From DDH964 sp963806685 (GTDB lineage Bacteria; Desulfobacterota; Desulfuromonadia; Desulfuromonadales; DDH964), in assembly GCA_963806685.1 (NCBI GenBank), contig CAWDZB010000026.1, positions 1 through 64,000 on the forward strand: DNA of 64,000 nucleotides, read 5' to 3'. Under the pieces are notes generated by a model. The model saw only the letters and a list, made by a program, of their open reading frames with translations. It had not been told where the DNA came from and made no database searches. Made by a program: the position numbers and the translations under genes. Below are positions 9,880 through 19,614 of the stretch, one piece after another. The stretch's first letter is position 1. Every line of letters starts with the position of its first letter.

Positions 9880-12800
9880 TCAGAATTCGTTGATCCGGAC
9901 CGACACCATTTTGGAAACGCCCGGTTCTTCCATGGTGACTCCGTAAAGGGCGTCGGCGATTTCCATGGTCCGCTTGTTGTGGGTAATGATGATGAACTGG
10001 GAGAGGCTGGCCATCTCCCGCACCAGTTCGTTGAACCGCCCGATATTTGCGTCATCGAGAGGCGCATCGACCTCGTCGAGGATGCAGAAGGGGGACGGCT
10101 TGATCAGGAAGATGGAAAAGATTAGCGCCACGGCGGTGAGAGCCTTTTCCCCCCCGGAGAGGAGGCTGACATTCTGCAGCTTCTTGCCCGGGGGCTGGAC
10201 GACGATGTCGATGCCGGTTTCGAGCAGATCCTCTTCATCGGTCAGCCGCAGCTCCGCCTGGCCACCGCGGAACAACCGCGGGAAGACCTCCCGGAACTTG
10301 GCGTTGACCAGATCGAAGGTCTCCCGGAAACGTTTGCGGGTGGTGCGGTTGATTTTGGCAATGGCGGTCTGCAGCCCGTTGAGTGATTCCTGCAGATCCT
10401 CCTGCTGGGTGGTCAAAAAGACATGCCGCTGTTCGAGTTCCTCGTATTCCTCGATGGCGGTCAGGTTGACCTCGCCCATTTCGTCGATCAACCGCCGCAA
10501 CTCGGCAAGGCGGCGTTCGCTGGCGGCCGGGCTGTCCGCCTCCGCCTCCCGCTCCGGGGCCGGCAGCTCTTCGAGGTCGATGCGGTAGCGGTCGAGGATT
10601 GTCTGTCGCAGATGGTCCGCCTCCATCTGCAACTCACGGCCGGCCAACTGGAGGGCGGCCAGCTTCTCACGAGCCTGGCTGGCACGACCGCGCTGAGCAC
10701 GCAGCGCCTCTTCCTGCGTGGTAATTCCTGCAGTGAGTTCCTCGAAGCTATCCCGCAGCCGGTCCAGGTCGAGCTTCTTTTCCTCGCGCCGGCGGTAGAG
10801 CAGGTCGAGTTCGACTCGGGCCTGGTCGATCTCTTCCCGCAGCCGCAGCTGCTCCTGTTCCCCCTCGGCCTGACGAGATCGGATCAACGCTTTGCGGCCC
10901 TGCAGTTCACTGTGCAGCCGGGCCAGACGCTCGAGGCTGCGGCGCCCCCCCTCTTCACGCTCTCGCAGGCTGACCACCCCCATCTTCAGGGTGGTCAGTC
11001 GATCCCGAGCCGCTTCGCTCTCGCGGCGCAGCAGCAGCAGTTCCTCCTGGAGGATGGCCACCCGCTCCTCTGCCGCCTGCTTTCCGGCCTCCCGTTCGGT
11101 CCTTCCCTGCGCTGCCGCGCCGAACTGGCGCTGCAGTTCCTCATGCTCCTCGTGGAGCTGCGCCTCCTCCAGGCTCAGCACCTCAAGGCGTTCCTCCAAG
11201 CGGTCGAGTTCGCTGCGCAGCCGCAGCAAATCCTTTTCGCTGTCGACCACCTTGAGCTCCTTGCGGTGGAGGGCGGCCTCGACCTCTCGCAGCCGTTCTT
11301 CGGCAACCTCCAGGGTGTCGCGCAAGGCGCTACGCTGCTGCTGCAGATTATCGACCTCCGTGCCCAGGCCCGCAACGCGCTTAGCGAGCTCCTTCATTTC
11401 CCGCTTTTTGTGCAGCAGGCCCTGGTCGAGGGCGGTCCGCGCGCCGCCGGTCAGTTCCCCGCAGGCCGACAAAACTTCGCCGGCCGAGGTAACCAGCACC
11501 GTACCCTGAGGCTGTCCGCCGGAAAGGTAAGGTGCCAGGTCCGGGACCACCCAGATACCCTGCAGCAGGCCATCCACCAAGGACGCAGCCTCCGGGGAGA
11601 CACTCACCAGTTCGGCAAGCGGTTGGCCGCCAGCGACCGATGCTCCGGCCGCCGGGGCAAAGCCTGGCAGCAGGAAGCTGCAGCGCCCATCGGCCTCCCG
11701 CAGGCGCGCGAAGGCTGCCCCGACCTCCTCGATGCGAGGGGCGAGAATCGCCTGCAGCCGATCGCCGAGGACAGCCTCGACCGCAGCCTCGAAGCCGCTG
11801 GCTACTTCCAGGGCATCGGCCAGCAGACCGGCGAAGGACTGCCGCAGCCGGTCGTCGCCGAGCACAACCTTGACGCCGCGCCCATAACCCTCAAGATCGC
11901 GCTCCAACTGCTGCAATGATTCGAGCCGGGAACGGAACCGGTTGTGCTCCTCGCGCCGCACCAGCAGCGTCGCTTCGTTCTCCTCGATCTTCCGGCGTAG
12001 CTGCCGCAGCGTTTCCAGGCCATTTTCCCGTTCACCCTGCAAACCCTGCCGGCGCTGCCGGAAATCATCCAGAGCGGCCTCCAACTGGTCCGTCTTGCGG
12101 CGCAGCTCCTCCATCTGTTCGCGAACCCCGAGGGTCTCCGACCGGCTTCGCCCGGTCCTTTGCTCGAGGCCGGCCAATCGCCGCTCGGCTTCCTCCTGCT
12201 GGGAGGAGAAGCGGGTCAGGTCGGTCAACAGTCCGTACAACACGGCGCGCGCTTCCTCGAGGGCACCCTGGCGCTCGGCTTCCGTGCCGGTGAAGCCGCC
12301 CAATTCCTGCTCGGCGGCAAGCAGGCGCTCGGCTTCCTGAGCCAGCTCGGCGGCGAGCCGGCCTTGAACATTCTTCAGCTCTTCTTCCTCCCGGTCCAGC
12401 TCTTCCAAACGCCGCGCCACGTCGGCCAACTCGCCATCGAGACGTTCATGCTGCAGGGCGTGGCTCTGGATCTGACTGCCGGCCAAATCGATGCGCGATT
12501 CGACTTTCTGCAGTTCGCTGCTCAGGTGAAAGACCCCTTCCTGCGCGGAAGTCAGCTCTTTTTCCCGAGCGGTCTGCTGCAGCCGGGCCTCGGCAAGGTC
12601 CAGCTCCTGCTGCTGCAAGTGGGCCTCCTGGCCCGTCAGGATCTGGCGCAGTCCGGCTTCCTGGTCGCTGTGCTGCTCCAAGGTGTCGCGCAACTGCCGG
12701 TAACGGCCTGCGGCGATGCGGGTTTCGATGCCGCGCAGTTCTTCCCGGTACTCGCGGAAGCGCTCGGCCTTGCGCGCCTGGCGCTTGAGGCTGGCGGCCT

Positions 12801-13410
12801 GGCGACGGACTTCGGCAATAATATCGCTGAGGCGCAGCAGGTTCTGGCGGGTCGCTTCGATCTTGCGCAGGGCGGTCTTCTTGCGGGACTTGAACTTGGT
12901 CACCCCGGCCGCTTCCTCGATCAGCGTGCGCCGGTCCTCGGGCTTGGCACTGAGAATCTGGCCGATCTTCCCTTGTTCGATGATCGAGTAGGTCCGGGCA
13001 CCGATGCCGGTGTCCATGAACAGTTCGCTGATGTCGAGAAGTCGGCAGGGGGTCTTGTTTATCAGGTATTCGCTGTCGCCATTGCGGTAAAGGCGCCGGG
13101 TGACCATGATCTCGGCGTAGTCGCGAAACGCCGCCGGTGCCAGACCGTCCTCGTTGCCGAAAACCATGTTCACTTCGGCCATGCCGTGCGGCTTGCGCGA
13201 TTCGCTGCCGCCGAAGATCACGTCCTCCATGGCCCGGCCGCGCAGGTGCTTGGCATTCTGTTCCCCCATCGCCCAGCGGATGGCATCGACGATGTTGCTC
13301 TTGCCGCAGCCGTTGGGACCGACGATGCCGGCCACACCGCTCTGGAAGTCGAGGTTGACCCTGTCGACGAAGGACTTGAATCCGAGGATTTCGACCCGCT
13401 TGATTTTCAT
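9880..13410 (-). CDS. smc: Chromosome segregation protein SMC
   Basis: Condensin ATPase that organises and segregates the chromosome. The 1176-residue product has an N-terminal Walker A GPNGCGKSN (31-39), a first coiled coil, a hinge around residues 510-640, a second coiled coil, and a C-terminal head with the ABC signature LSGGE near residue 1084 and Walker B CILDEVDAPLDD near 1109-1120. The length is normal for bacterial SMC. It heads the minus-strand block smc - roadblock - ftsY - zapB - zapA. The partners scpA/scpB are not in the window. Confidence 0.98.
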   Translation of the reverse strand: MKIKRVEILGFKSFVDRVNLDFQSGVAGIVGPNGCGKSNIVDAIRWAMGEQNAKHLRGRAMEDVIFGGSESRKPHGMAEVNMVFGNEDGLAPAAFRDYAEIMVTRRLYRNGDSEYLINKTPCRLLDISELFMDTGIGARTYSIIEQGKIGQILSAKPEDRRTLIEEAAGVTKFKSRKKTALRKIEATRQNLLRLSDIIAEVRRQAASLKRQARKAERFREYREELRGIETRIAAGRYRQLRDTLEQHSDQEAGLRQILTGQEAHLQQQELDLAEARLQQTAREKELTSAQEGVFHLSSELQKVESRIDLAGSQIQSHALQHERLDGELADVARRLEELDREEEELKNVQGRLAAELAQEAERLLAAEQELGGFTGTEAERQGALEEARAVLYGLLTDLTRFSSQQEEAERRLAGLEQRTGRSRSETLGVREQMEELRRKTDQLEAALDDFRQRRQGLQGERENGLETLRQLRRKIEENEATLLVRREEHNRFRSRLESLQQLERDLEGYGRGVKVVLGDDRLRQSFAGLLADALEVASGFEAAVEAVLGDRLQAILAPRIEEVGAAFARLREADGRCSFLLPGFAPAAGASVAGGQPLAELVSVSPEAASLVDGLLQGIWVVPDLAPYLSGGQPQGTVLVTSAGEVLSACGELTGGARTALDQGLLHKKREMKELAKRVAGLGTEVDNLQQQRSALRDTLEVAEERLREVEAALHRKELKVVDSEKDLLRLRSELDRLEERLEVLSLEEAQLHEEHEELQRQFGAAAQGRTEREAGKQAAEERVAILQEELLLLRRESEAARDRLTTLKMGVVSLREREEGGRRSLERLARLHSELQGRKALIRSRQAEGEQEQLRLREEIDQARVELDLLYRRREEKKLDLDRLRDSFEELTAGITTQEEALRAQRGRASQAREKLAALQLAGRELQMEADHLRQTILDRYRIDLEELPAPEREAEADSPAASERRLAELRRLIDEMGEVNLTAIEEYEELEQRHVFLTTQQEDLQESLNGLQTAIAKINRTTRKRFRETFDLVNAKFREVFPRLFRGGQAELRLTDEEDLLETGIDIVVQPPGKKLQNVSLLSGGEKALTAVALIFSIFLIKPSPFCILDEVDAPLDDANIGRFNELVREMASLSQFIIITHNKRTMEIADALYGVTMEEPGVSKMVSVRINEF

Positions 13411-13570
13411 CTGGGAGAACGTCGACCGCCTGCAGAAGATGGGTTCCGGCGCGGCGCCGGGTGGCGGGCCATGTTAGCAAGCCCGCCTGGTCCTGTAAAG
13501 GCCTTAGCGGTCCCAATTTACCCGCAAGCCGCAGCCCAGTTCCGGCTTGCCTGGCCCCTTCGCGGGGGGT

Positions 13571-14467
13571 ATGATGGGCGCGATGATTCCCTTCACGGTC
13601 AAGGACGAGGACGTCGGGCTGCCTGCCCTGGAGTGGCTGCAGAAGCACCTTGCCGCCGCTCCGACCGGATACCTCCGGCAGCTGTTGCGCCGCGGGCAGA
13701 TCCGACGCTGCGGACAGCCGCTGCAGGAGGGCGAAATCCTTGCGGAAGGGGACCGCATCGAGCTGCCGGCCAGCAACCGCCTGCAGCAGCTGCTGGCGGA
13801 GAGCGTACCGGCGCTGACCATTCTGCTCGAGACCCGGGAAGCGCTGATTGTCGCCAAGCCGCCCGGCCTGGCGGTCCATCGCGGCGTCGGCCACGAAAGC
13901 GATCACTTGAGCAAGCGGGTGGAGCAGCTGCTGCGTCTTCGCCGGGCGCCCTTTCGCTGCGCTCCCGTTCACCGCCTCGATGCGGCGACCTCGGGACCGG
14001 TCCTGTTCGGCAAGGGTCGGCAGGCCATCGCCGCCTTCGGGCGGGTAATCATGGAAGGTCCGACCAGCAAGCATTACCTGGCCCTGGTGGCTGGGTCGCC
14101 CCCGGCGGCAGGGCTGTTCGATTCACCGGTGCCAGTGCGCGGTCGCGATCGCCAGGCCTGCACCCGGTTCCGGCGCCTGGCCACCACCGGCAGCCTGGCA
14201 CTGCTGGAACTGGAACTCCTGACCGGGCGTCGCCACCAGATCCGCCGGCAACTGGCCGATGCAGGACATCCGATCGCCGGCGACGATCGCTACCGGGGTG
14301 AGCGCATCGCCGGACTGGATCGCCTGTTCCTGCATTGTTTGCACCTGGCCGTTGGCAATCCTTTCGGCGACAAACCGCTGGTCGCCGAACTGGCGCTCCC
14401 CACCGACCTGGCCAGTCTCCTCAACGGTCTGGGGATGGAGTACAATACTCTCTCCCACCTACGCTGA
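13571..14467 (+). CDS. RluA-family RNA pseudouridine synthase
   Basis: Isomerises specific uridines in rRNA or tRNA. An N-terminal S4-like RNA-binding region (about 20-65) precedes the catalytic domain with HRLDAATSG, whose Asp (about residue 137) is the nucleophile, and RRHQIRRQLADAGHPI further on. Three in-frame ATGs lie close together (13571, 13574, 13583) behind a G-rich stretch; I used the first. The gene diverges from smc. Which uridine it modifies cannot be told from sequence; the RluA/C/D group is the nearest label. Confidence 0.88.
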   Translation: MMGAMIPFTVKDEDVGLPALEWLQKHLAAAPTGYLRQLLRRGQIRRCGQPLQEGEILAEGDRIELPASNRLQQLLAESVPALTILLETREALIVAKPPGLAVHRGVGHESDHLSKRVEQLLRLRRAPFRCAPVHRLDAATSGPVLFGKGRQAIAAFGRVIMEGPTSKHYLALVAGSPPAAGLFDSPVPVRGRDRQACTRFRRLATTGSLALLELELLTGRRHQIRRQLADAGHPIAGDDRYRGERIAGLDRLFLHCLHLAVGNPFGDKPLVAELALPTDLASLLNGLGMEYNTLSHLR

Positions 14468-14511
14468 ACGGCAGGCATCCGCCCGCCCAACTGCCGCACC
14501 ACCCAGTTGGA

Positions 14512-17500
14512 ATGAGCCAAAGGTATTCTCACGTGCGTCGTCACCCTTTTCTGTTCACCATTGCCGGGCTGTTGCTGATCACCGGTGCCTTGTTGGCCTG
14601 GCTGGTTGCGAGTTTTGACCTCGACAGCTACCGCGCCGAGTTGCAGGACTCGCTGAGTGCCGCCCTGAGGCGTCCGGTCCGGCTGGGCAGAGTCCAGCTC
14701 AGCCTGCGCCACGGTCCGGCCCTGGATGTGCATGACGTCCAGGTGGGTGTTGGGGAAGAGTCCAGCCGGTTGCAGATTCGCCACCTCTACCTGCGGCTGG
14801 ACCTGAAGGAACTGCTGCACCGCCGGCTGCACACCCGGAACCTGTTGCTCGACCAGCCCGTCCTGACCCTGGTGCGTTCTGCTCCGCCGGCCACCACGGC
14901 CGCAACCGCGCCTCCCCCGGATATCGATCCCCAGGTGCTGGAACGGCTCGGCTTCAGTGATTGCACGCTGCGCAACGGCCGGCTGCTGCTGATCGACCGG
15001 CGTCGGCCGGAGCAGCCCCTGACCATCGCGGCCGAAGAGCTCAACGGCCGCCTCAGCAACCTGGCCCCCGGGCAACAGGGCCTTTTGCAGCTCCGCGGAA
15101 AGGTCGCTTTCCAAGACCGGCAGGCCGATTTCGACCTGAGTGGTGAACTGACTCCGGGATTGGCCTTCCCCTTCTGGCGGGATGCCCGCTACAACCTGCG
15201 CCTCAGCCTTCGCGACCTGCCCGCCGCCTGGTTCTCCCCGGCGTTTTCGCCCCGCCCCGATCAATGGGGACTGGAGGGACGTACCAATATCATTGGCAGC
15301 TTTGCCGGCCAGCCGGCCACCGGCCTCGATATCGAGCTGGCCGTCGCCGGCACCCAGTTGGTGCTGGTCTCGCCGAACGGCCAGAGCACCGGCCCGCTTT
15401 TCACTTCCCTGGACCTGCGCACTCGCTGGACCGAGGAACCCTCGGCCACCCGCCTTGACCCGTTGACCCTGAACCTTGGGAAGAATGTCCTGCACGGCCA
15501 AATTGAGGTCGAACACCAGCCGTCGGGCCCCATGGTCACTGCCCTGCTGAAGGGCACTGACCTGGTCCTGCCGGTCTGGAGCAGCCTTTGGCCGGAAGGA
15601 CCGGATGCCGGCCTCAACGCCTTGCGCGACCGCTTCGATGGCGGCCACCTCCACGACCTGAAACTTAGCCTCCACCGGGAGTCGCCGCCGGCGCCCGGCG
15701 ACCCGGCCAGCGACTTCTCCCTGTCCACCGAATTGCAGGGGCTGAGGCTGACCCTGGCGCAGGTCGGCACCGTTGACAACCTGGGCTGCCGTCTGCAGGT
15801 GACCCCCGGAACGCTGACCGTCGAGGCCGGGCACGGCGATCTGGCCGGCAACGAACTGCACTTCAGCGGCGTACTGCCACTGGCCCAAACGGGTGCGCCA
15901 GGTCTTTCCGGGGAGGTATACGGCGAGTTCGGGGCCGGATGGTTGGGTGCCCGCTTGGCCGCCAGTCTCCCCGCGGACCTGAAACTGGCCGGAACCCTCC
16001 CGGTCCACTGCAGCGTCAGCGGATCATTCTCTAAACCGCAGGTCGACATCCATGCCGATCTGCAGCAGCTCGAATTGCGCTTCCGGGACCTGGTCGACAA
16101 GCCCGCGGGACAACCCGCCGAGATCTTCCTTTCCGGCGAAATATCGGCCGGGCAATTGACCCTCAATTACGGCAGACTCCACTGCGCCCCCCTGGAGTTG
16201 ATGACCAATGGCGTCGTTGCCATCGACGCGGCTCATGCCTTTCACCTCGACCTTCGCCTGGCGCCGCTTGATCTCGGATTTCTTCCCGAACGGGTTCCGC
16301 TTCTGGAACGACTTCATCCCCGGGGACAAGTCTCCGGCGAATTTCACCTCGGCGGCGACCAGGGGCAGCTCGGCGAGCTGTCCGGCACGCTCAACCTCAA
16401 CGGTGTCGGGATACATCTCGGCGGGTTCATCGCCGACCTGAACGAAGTCGGTGGCACCCTGCGTTTCAACCGGCGCCAGCTCTCGTTCTCCGCCCTGAAC
16501 GGCCGCATCGGCCAGTCCCCCTTCACGGCCTCCGGCAGCTTCTCCGATCTGACGGCGCCGGCCGGGACGGTCCACCTGCAGTCCCGGGAGGTTCGGGCCG
16601 ACGAGCTGATCTTCCATTCGGACCAGGCCTATCTGCGCGACCTCGACGCCCACCTGGTGATCGCCCCGGATCGCCTTGAATTCGCCCCCGTTACCACCCG
16701 TCTCGACGGCGGCACCCGGGCCGAGGTACGCGGTTCGGTCAGCCACTTCAAGGGTCCGGTGGCGGTGACGCTCGACATCGATGCCGACTATGGCAACATC
16801 GACGAGGTGATCGGTCTCTGGCAGCGCTCCGCCGAGGCTCCGCCCCTAGCCATCCCGCCGCACCACGGACCGCCGCCTAAACTGCTGATCCGGGCACGGG
16901 CCGCCCGCGGGGAGATCGGCGGCATGAATTTTCAGGATACCAGCGGCGAGATTTCCCTCGCCGGGCAGACCCTGGTCATCCACCCCCTGCAGGCCAAAAT
17001 TGGCCCCGGCTCCGTGAATGGCCAGGTGCTGGTCGACCATTCCACCGGTTCTCCGCCAATGCTGCGCATCTCCGGCCACGTCGAGGATATCGCTGCCGAA
17101 GTGGTTCACCAGCAATTGCTGAAACAGTCCAGCCTGGTCAAGGGGAAACTGCGCGGCGACTTCTATCTTCAGGGCCGGGCCGGAAGCGAATTCCTTCCCA
17201 CCTCGCTGGGAGGCTTCAGCATTGAGGTCCGCCATGGGGTGCTGCGCCAATTCAAATTCCTGTCCAAGGTCTTCTCGCTGCTCAACGTCTCGCAGATCCT
17301 GACCCTTAAACTTCCCGACATGGATCGGGAGGGGATGCCCTTTGACAAGCTGAGTGGAACCTTTCGTCTCGACCGGGGGGTGCTCTCCAGCGAGGACCTG
17401 TTCGTGGAAAGCAATGCCATGAACCTCTCCCTGGTCGGCAAGTTCGACCTGGCCAGACACCGGGTCGATGCGGTGATGGGGGTCAAGCCGCTGCGCACCG

Positions 17501-17730
17501 TGGACAAGATCATCACCAAAATCCCCCTGGCCGGGTGGGTGCTGGCCGGGGACCAGAAGGCTTTGATCACGGCCCAGTTCACCGTCAAGGGACCGACGAC
17601 CGACCCGGAGGTGGTGCCGATCCCGATCAGCTCCCTCTCGGGACAGGTGCTGGGAATATTTCGCCGGGTGCTGGGACTGCCGGGGAAGATGGTCGAAGAC
17701 GTCGGGGGGATATTGCAGGGAGGGAAGTAA
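14512..17730 (+). CDS. AsmA-like (YhdP/TamB group) envelope protein
   Basis: Large 1072-residue protein with an N-terminal membrane helix (about 10-32) followed by a long, beta-rich periplasmic region, as in AsmA-like proteins thought to bridge inner and outer membranes and move lipids. Repeats of short amphipathic strands run through the length, and the C-terminal 150 residues have the AsmA_2-type region (GTFRLDRGVLSSEDL and VDAVMGVKPLRTVDKIITKI). I chose the ATG at 14512 because the membrane helix follows directly; the frame is open upstream inside the preceding gene. The lipid-transport role is family inference. Confidence 0.8.
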   Translation: MSQRYSHVRRHPFLFTIAGLLLITGALLAWLVASFDLDSYRAELQDSLSAALRRPVRLGRVQLSLRHGPALDVHDVQVGVGEESSRLQIRHLYLRLDLKELLHRRLHTRNLLLDQPVLTLVRSAPPATTAATAPPPDIDPQVLERLGFSDCTLRNGRLLLIDRRRPEQPLTIAAEELNGRLSNLAPGQQGLLQLRGKVAFQDRQADFDLSGELTPGLAFPFWRDARYNLRLSLRDLPAAWFSPAFSPRPDQWGLEGRTNIIGSFAGQPATGLDIELAVAGTQLVLVSPNGQSTGPLFTSLDLRTRWTEEPSATRLDPLTLNLGKNVLHGQIEVEHQPSGPMVTALLKGTDLVLPVWSSLWPEGPDAGLNALRDRFDGGHLHDLKLSLHRESPPAPGDPASDFSLSTELQGLRLTLAQVGTVDNLGCRLQVTPGTLTVEAGHGDLAGNELHFSGVLPLAQTGAPGLSGEVYGEFGAGWLGARLAASLPADLKLAGTLPVHCSVSGSFSKPQVDIHADLQQLELRFRDLVDKPAGQPAEIFLSGEISAGQLTLNYGRLHCAPLELMTNGVVAIDAAHAFHLDLRLAPLDLGFLPERVPLLERLHPRGQVSGEFHLGGDQGQLGELSGTLNLNGVGIHLGGFIADLNEVGGTLRFNRRQLSFSALNGRIGQSPFTASGSFSDLTAPAGTVHLQSREVRADELIFHSDQAYLRDLDAHLVIAPDRLEFAPVTTRLDGGTRAEVRGSVSHFKGPVAVTLDIDADYGNIDEVIGLWQRSAEAPPLAIPPHHGPPPKLLIRARAARGEIGGMNFQDTSGEISLAGQTLVIHPLQAKIGPGSVNGQVLVDHSTGSPPMLRISGHVEDIAAEVVHQQLLKQSSLVKGKLRGDFYLQGRAGSEFLPTSLGGFSIEVRHGVLRQFKFLSKVFSLLNVSQILTLKLPDMDREGMPFDKLSGTFRLDRGVLSSEDLFVESNAMNLSLVGKFDLARHRVDAVMGVKPLRTVDKIITKIPLAGWVLAGDQKALITAQFTVKGPTTDPEVVPIPISSLSGQVLGIFRRVLGLPGKMVEDVGGILQGGK

Positions 17731-17737
17731 GGACCGC

Positions 17738-18451
17738 TCAGCCCGGCCGGACTCCGACATAGACGGTGGCGATGCCGAAAGTCTGGTCGAAATGGCGCAG
17801 CTCGGTGAACCCGGCGGCGGCCATCAACCCCTTGAATGCCTGCTGGTCGGGAAACTCGAGGACCGAGTCGGGGAGGTATTGGTAGGCGCTGCGCTGCGAC
17901 AAAAGCCCGCCGATCAGCGGCAGCAGGCGGCGGAAATAGAAGTAGTAGAGGGCCTTGAAAACGCGGCTGCGCGGGTTGGAAAATTCCAGGATTACCACCC
18001 GCCCACCGGGGCGCAGAACCCGGAACATCTCCCGCAGACCGGCCGGCCGGTCGACAACGTTGCGGATGCCGAAAGCGATGGTGACGCCGTCGAACACCGC
18101 ATCGGGATGGGGGAGTTCCTCGCAGGGAGCGTTGACCAGGGAAATGCGCTTTCGGTAGGGGGAACGGGCCAGCTTTTCGAGGCCGTGGACCAGCATTCCC
18201 TGGGTGAAATCGGCGCCGACAATATGCACCGAGTCCGGCGTCCGGACGGCAACCTCCAGCGCCACGTCACCGGTCCCGGTAGCGACGTCCAAAACCCGCC
18301 CACCTTCGGGAATCGCCAGCTGCCGCACCGCGAAGGTCCGCCAGCGCCGATCGATGCCGAAGGAGAGCAGGCGATTGAGCAGATCGTAGCGCGGCGCGAT
18401 AGCATCAAACATATCGCGAATGCCGCGTCCCTTGTCGGACAAGCTGAACAT
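17738..18451 (-). CDS. ubiE: Demethylmenaquinone methyltransferase (MenG/UbiE)
   Basis: SAM-dependent C-methyltransferase for the last step of menaquinone synthesis. The 237-residue protein has the SAM motif VLDVATGTGDVAL (53-65), the family N-terminus with FDAIAPRYDLLNRLLS, and GIRNVVDR plus VILEFSNP in the expected order. A clear AGGAG lies 10 nt before the ATG. The gene ends 7 bp from the convergent AsmA-like gene and diverges from the Nudix gene. Menaquinone would serve both quinol-oxidising complexes at 29-37 kb. Confidence 0.93.
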   Translation of the reverse strand: MFSLSDKGRGIRDMFDAIAPRYDLLNRLLSFGIDRRWRTFAVRQLAIPEGGRVLDVATGTGDVALEVAVRTPDSVHIVGADFTQGMLVHGLEKLARSPYRKRISLVNAPCEELPHPDAVFDGVTIAFGIRNVVDRPAGLREMFRVLRPGGRVVILEFSNPRSRVFKALYYFYFRRLLPLIGGLLSQRSAYQYLPDSVLEFPDQQAFKGLMAAAGFTELRHFDQTFGIATVYVGVRPG

Positions 18452-18581
18452 GAAGGCAAGCTCCTGCCGGCGACGACGGGCGCCAGGCGCCGATTATGTA
18501 GCATACCCGAACCGAAGCTGTCAGCAAAAAACGCCTCTTCCGGCCGCCGAGCCGTTCGCCAATCACCGGAGTGACCATCCC

Positions 18582-18971
18582 ATGCAACCACTGATCGTCA
18601 CCGCCGCGATCCTCGAAGACCGCGGCCGGGTCCTCATCACCCGGCGTCGCGACGACTGCCGCCATGCCGGTCTCTGGGAGTTTCCCGGCGGCAAGCTGGA
18701 GCCCGGGGAATCCCCGGCCGAGGCGCTGGTCCGGGAACTGCGGGAAGAACTCGGCCTGCCGGTCACCGTCGGCGAGATCTTCGATGTTGTCTACCACCGC
18801 TACGACTGGGGCCCACTGCTGCTCCTCGCCTACCGCTGCCAACCCGGGCATCTGCACATCCGCAACCTGCAGGTGGCCGAGCATCGCTGGGTACCCCCTT
18901 CCCGGTTGGCCGATTTTCCGTTCCTCGCTGCCGATCTTCCGTTACTGGCCAAGCTGGCCGCTTCGGCGTGA
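18582..18971 (+). CDS. Nudix hydrolase, MutT-like
   Basis: 129-residue hydrolase, most like MutT (8-oxo-dGTP pyrophosphohydrolase). The Nudix box runs through residues 36-58 with GGKLEPGES then RELREELGL, keeping all metal-binding Glu residues. The ITRRR near residue 19 and the WEFPGG before the box are typical of MutT. The start at 18582 follows GGAG at a suitable distance. Substrate preference is inferred. Confidence 0.88.
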   Translation: MQPLIVTAAILEDRGRVLITRRRDDCRHAGLWEFPGGKLEPGESPAEALVRELREELGLPVTVGEIFDVVYHRYDWGPLLLLAYRCQPGHLHIRNLQVAEHRWVPPSRLADFPFLAADLPLLAKLAASA

Positions 18972-19274
18972 TCGGGGACGGTTAAACAAGCCCTGGCCCT
19001 TCTTCGGTCCAAACCGGGGAAACCCATTACAGCAAGGCCAGGACAGGCAAATTCGTTGACAAAAATAAAACAGCGTATTACTTTTTGACAAGCAGACGCT
19101 CATTCCTCCCTTGGCTGGCCGCCTGGAATCGCCGGCCAGCGGCTTCCATGTCCGGCGGACCAACCGCCGTAGCGACGTCATGATCCAGATGGGATCATCA
19201 CTTCGGCGCCCGGCCATCCCGGCTATCACCTCTACCGGCCATCATCTTGGCCGCTCCCCCGGGAGGACATCGCC
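18972..19274. other. Intergenic region upstream of the symporter cassette
   Basis: No protein gene seen. A possible promoter on the plus strand is TTGACA at 19056-19061 with a weak -10 (TACTTT) 17 bp on, in a locally AT-rich patch that stands out from the GC-rich surroundings. A second TTGACA lies at 19085-19090. The leader to the first gene would be about 190 nt; I saw no known riboswitch in it. Confidence 0.4.
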
Positions 19275-19580
19275 ATGACCAACAGAGAACGGGTCCAGGT
19301 CAACTTCTTCCGCCCCACCCCCGGGCCGATCAAAAAGGAAGTCGGCATTGCCGGGACCATCATTCTGTTCTGGGCCCTGCTCAGCTTCGGCATCCCGACC
19401 CTGGTCTACGTGGCCGGCCTCGGCGACCCCTCCGGCCTGGGGGAATCGTTTCTGACCCGGGCCAGGCTGTTCGGTTTCCCCCTGCATTACTGGCTGCTCG
19501 CCCAGGGCTGTACCATCGGCTACGTTCTGCTGTGCAAGCTTTATTGTGTTCTTTGGGATAAACGCGCTCCCAAACGCTAG
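19275..19580 (+). CDS. DUF4212-type small subunit of a sodium:solute symporter
   Basis: 101-residue membrane protein with two predicted helices (about 24-45 and 72-94). It matches the small protein that is usually encoded directly before SSF-family symporters, with the FGFPLHYWLLAQG segment entering the second helix. It stands 34 bp ahead of the symporter gene. It is thought to be an accessory subunit; no biochemical role can be read from the sequence. Confidence 0.8.
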   Translation: MTNRERVQVNFFRPTPGPIKKEVGIAGTIILFWALLSFGIPTLVYVAGLGDPSGLGESFLTRARLFGFPLHYWLLAQGCTIGYVLLCKLYCVLWDKRAPKR

Positions 19581-19614
19581 ATCACCCTCCCGCTGTCAGG
19601 AGTATTTCAGCGCC

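Noticed and set aside
12446..16008. Long minus-strand open frames over the end of smc, rluA and the AsmA-like gene
   Set aside because: Same-strand out-of-frame or antisense shadows of clear genes, rich in Arg, Gln and Gly, with no recognisable motifs.
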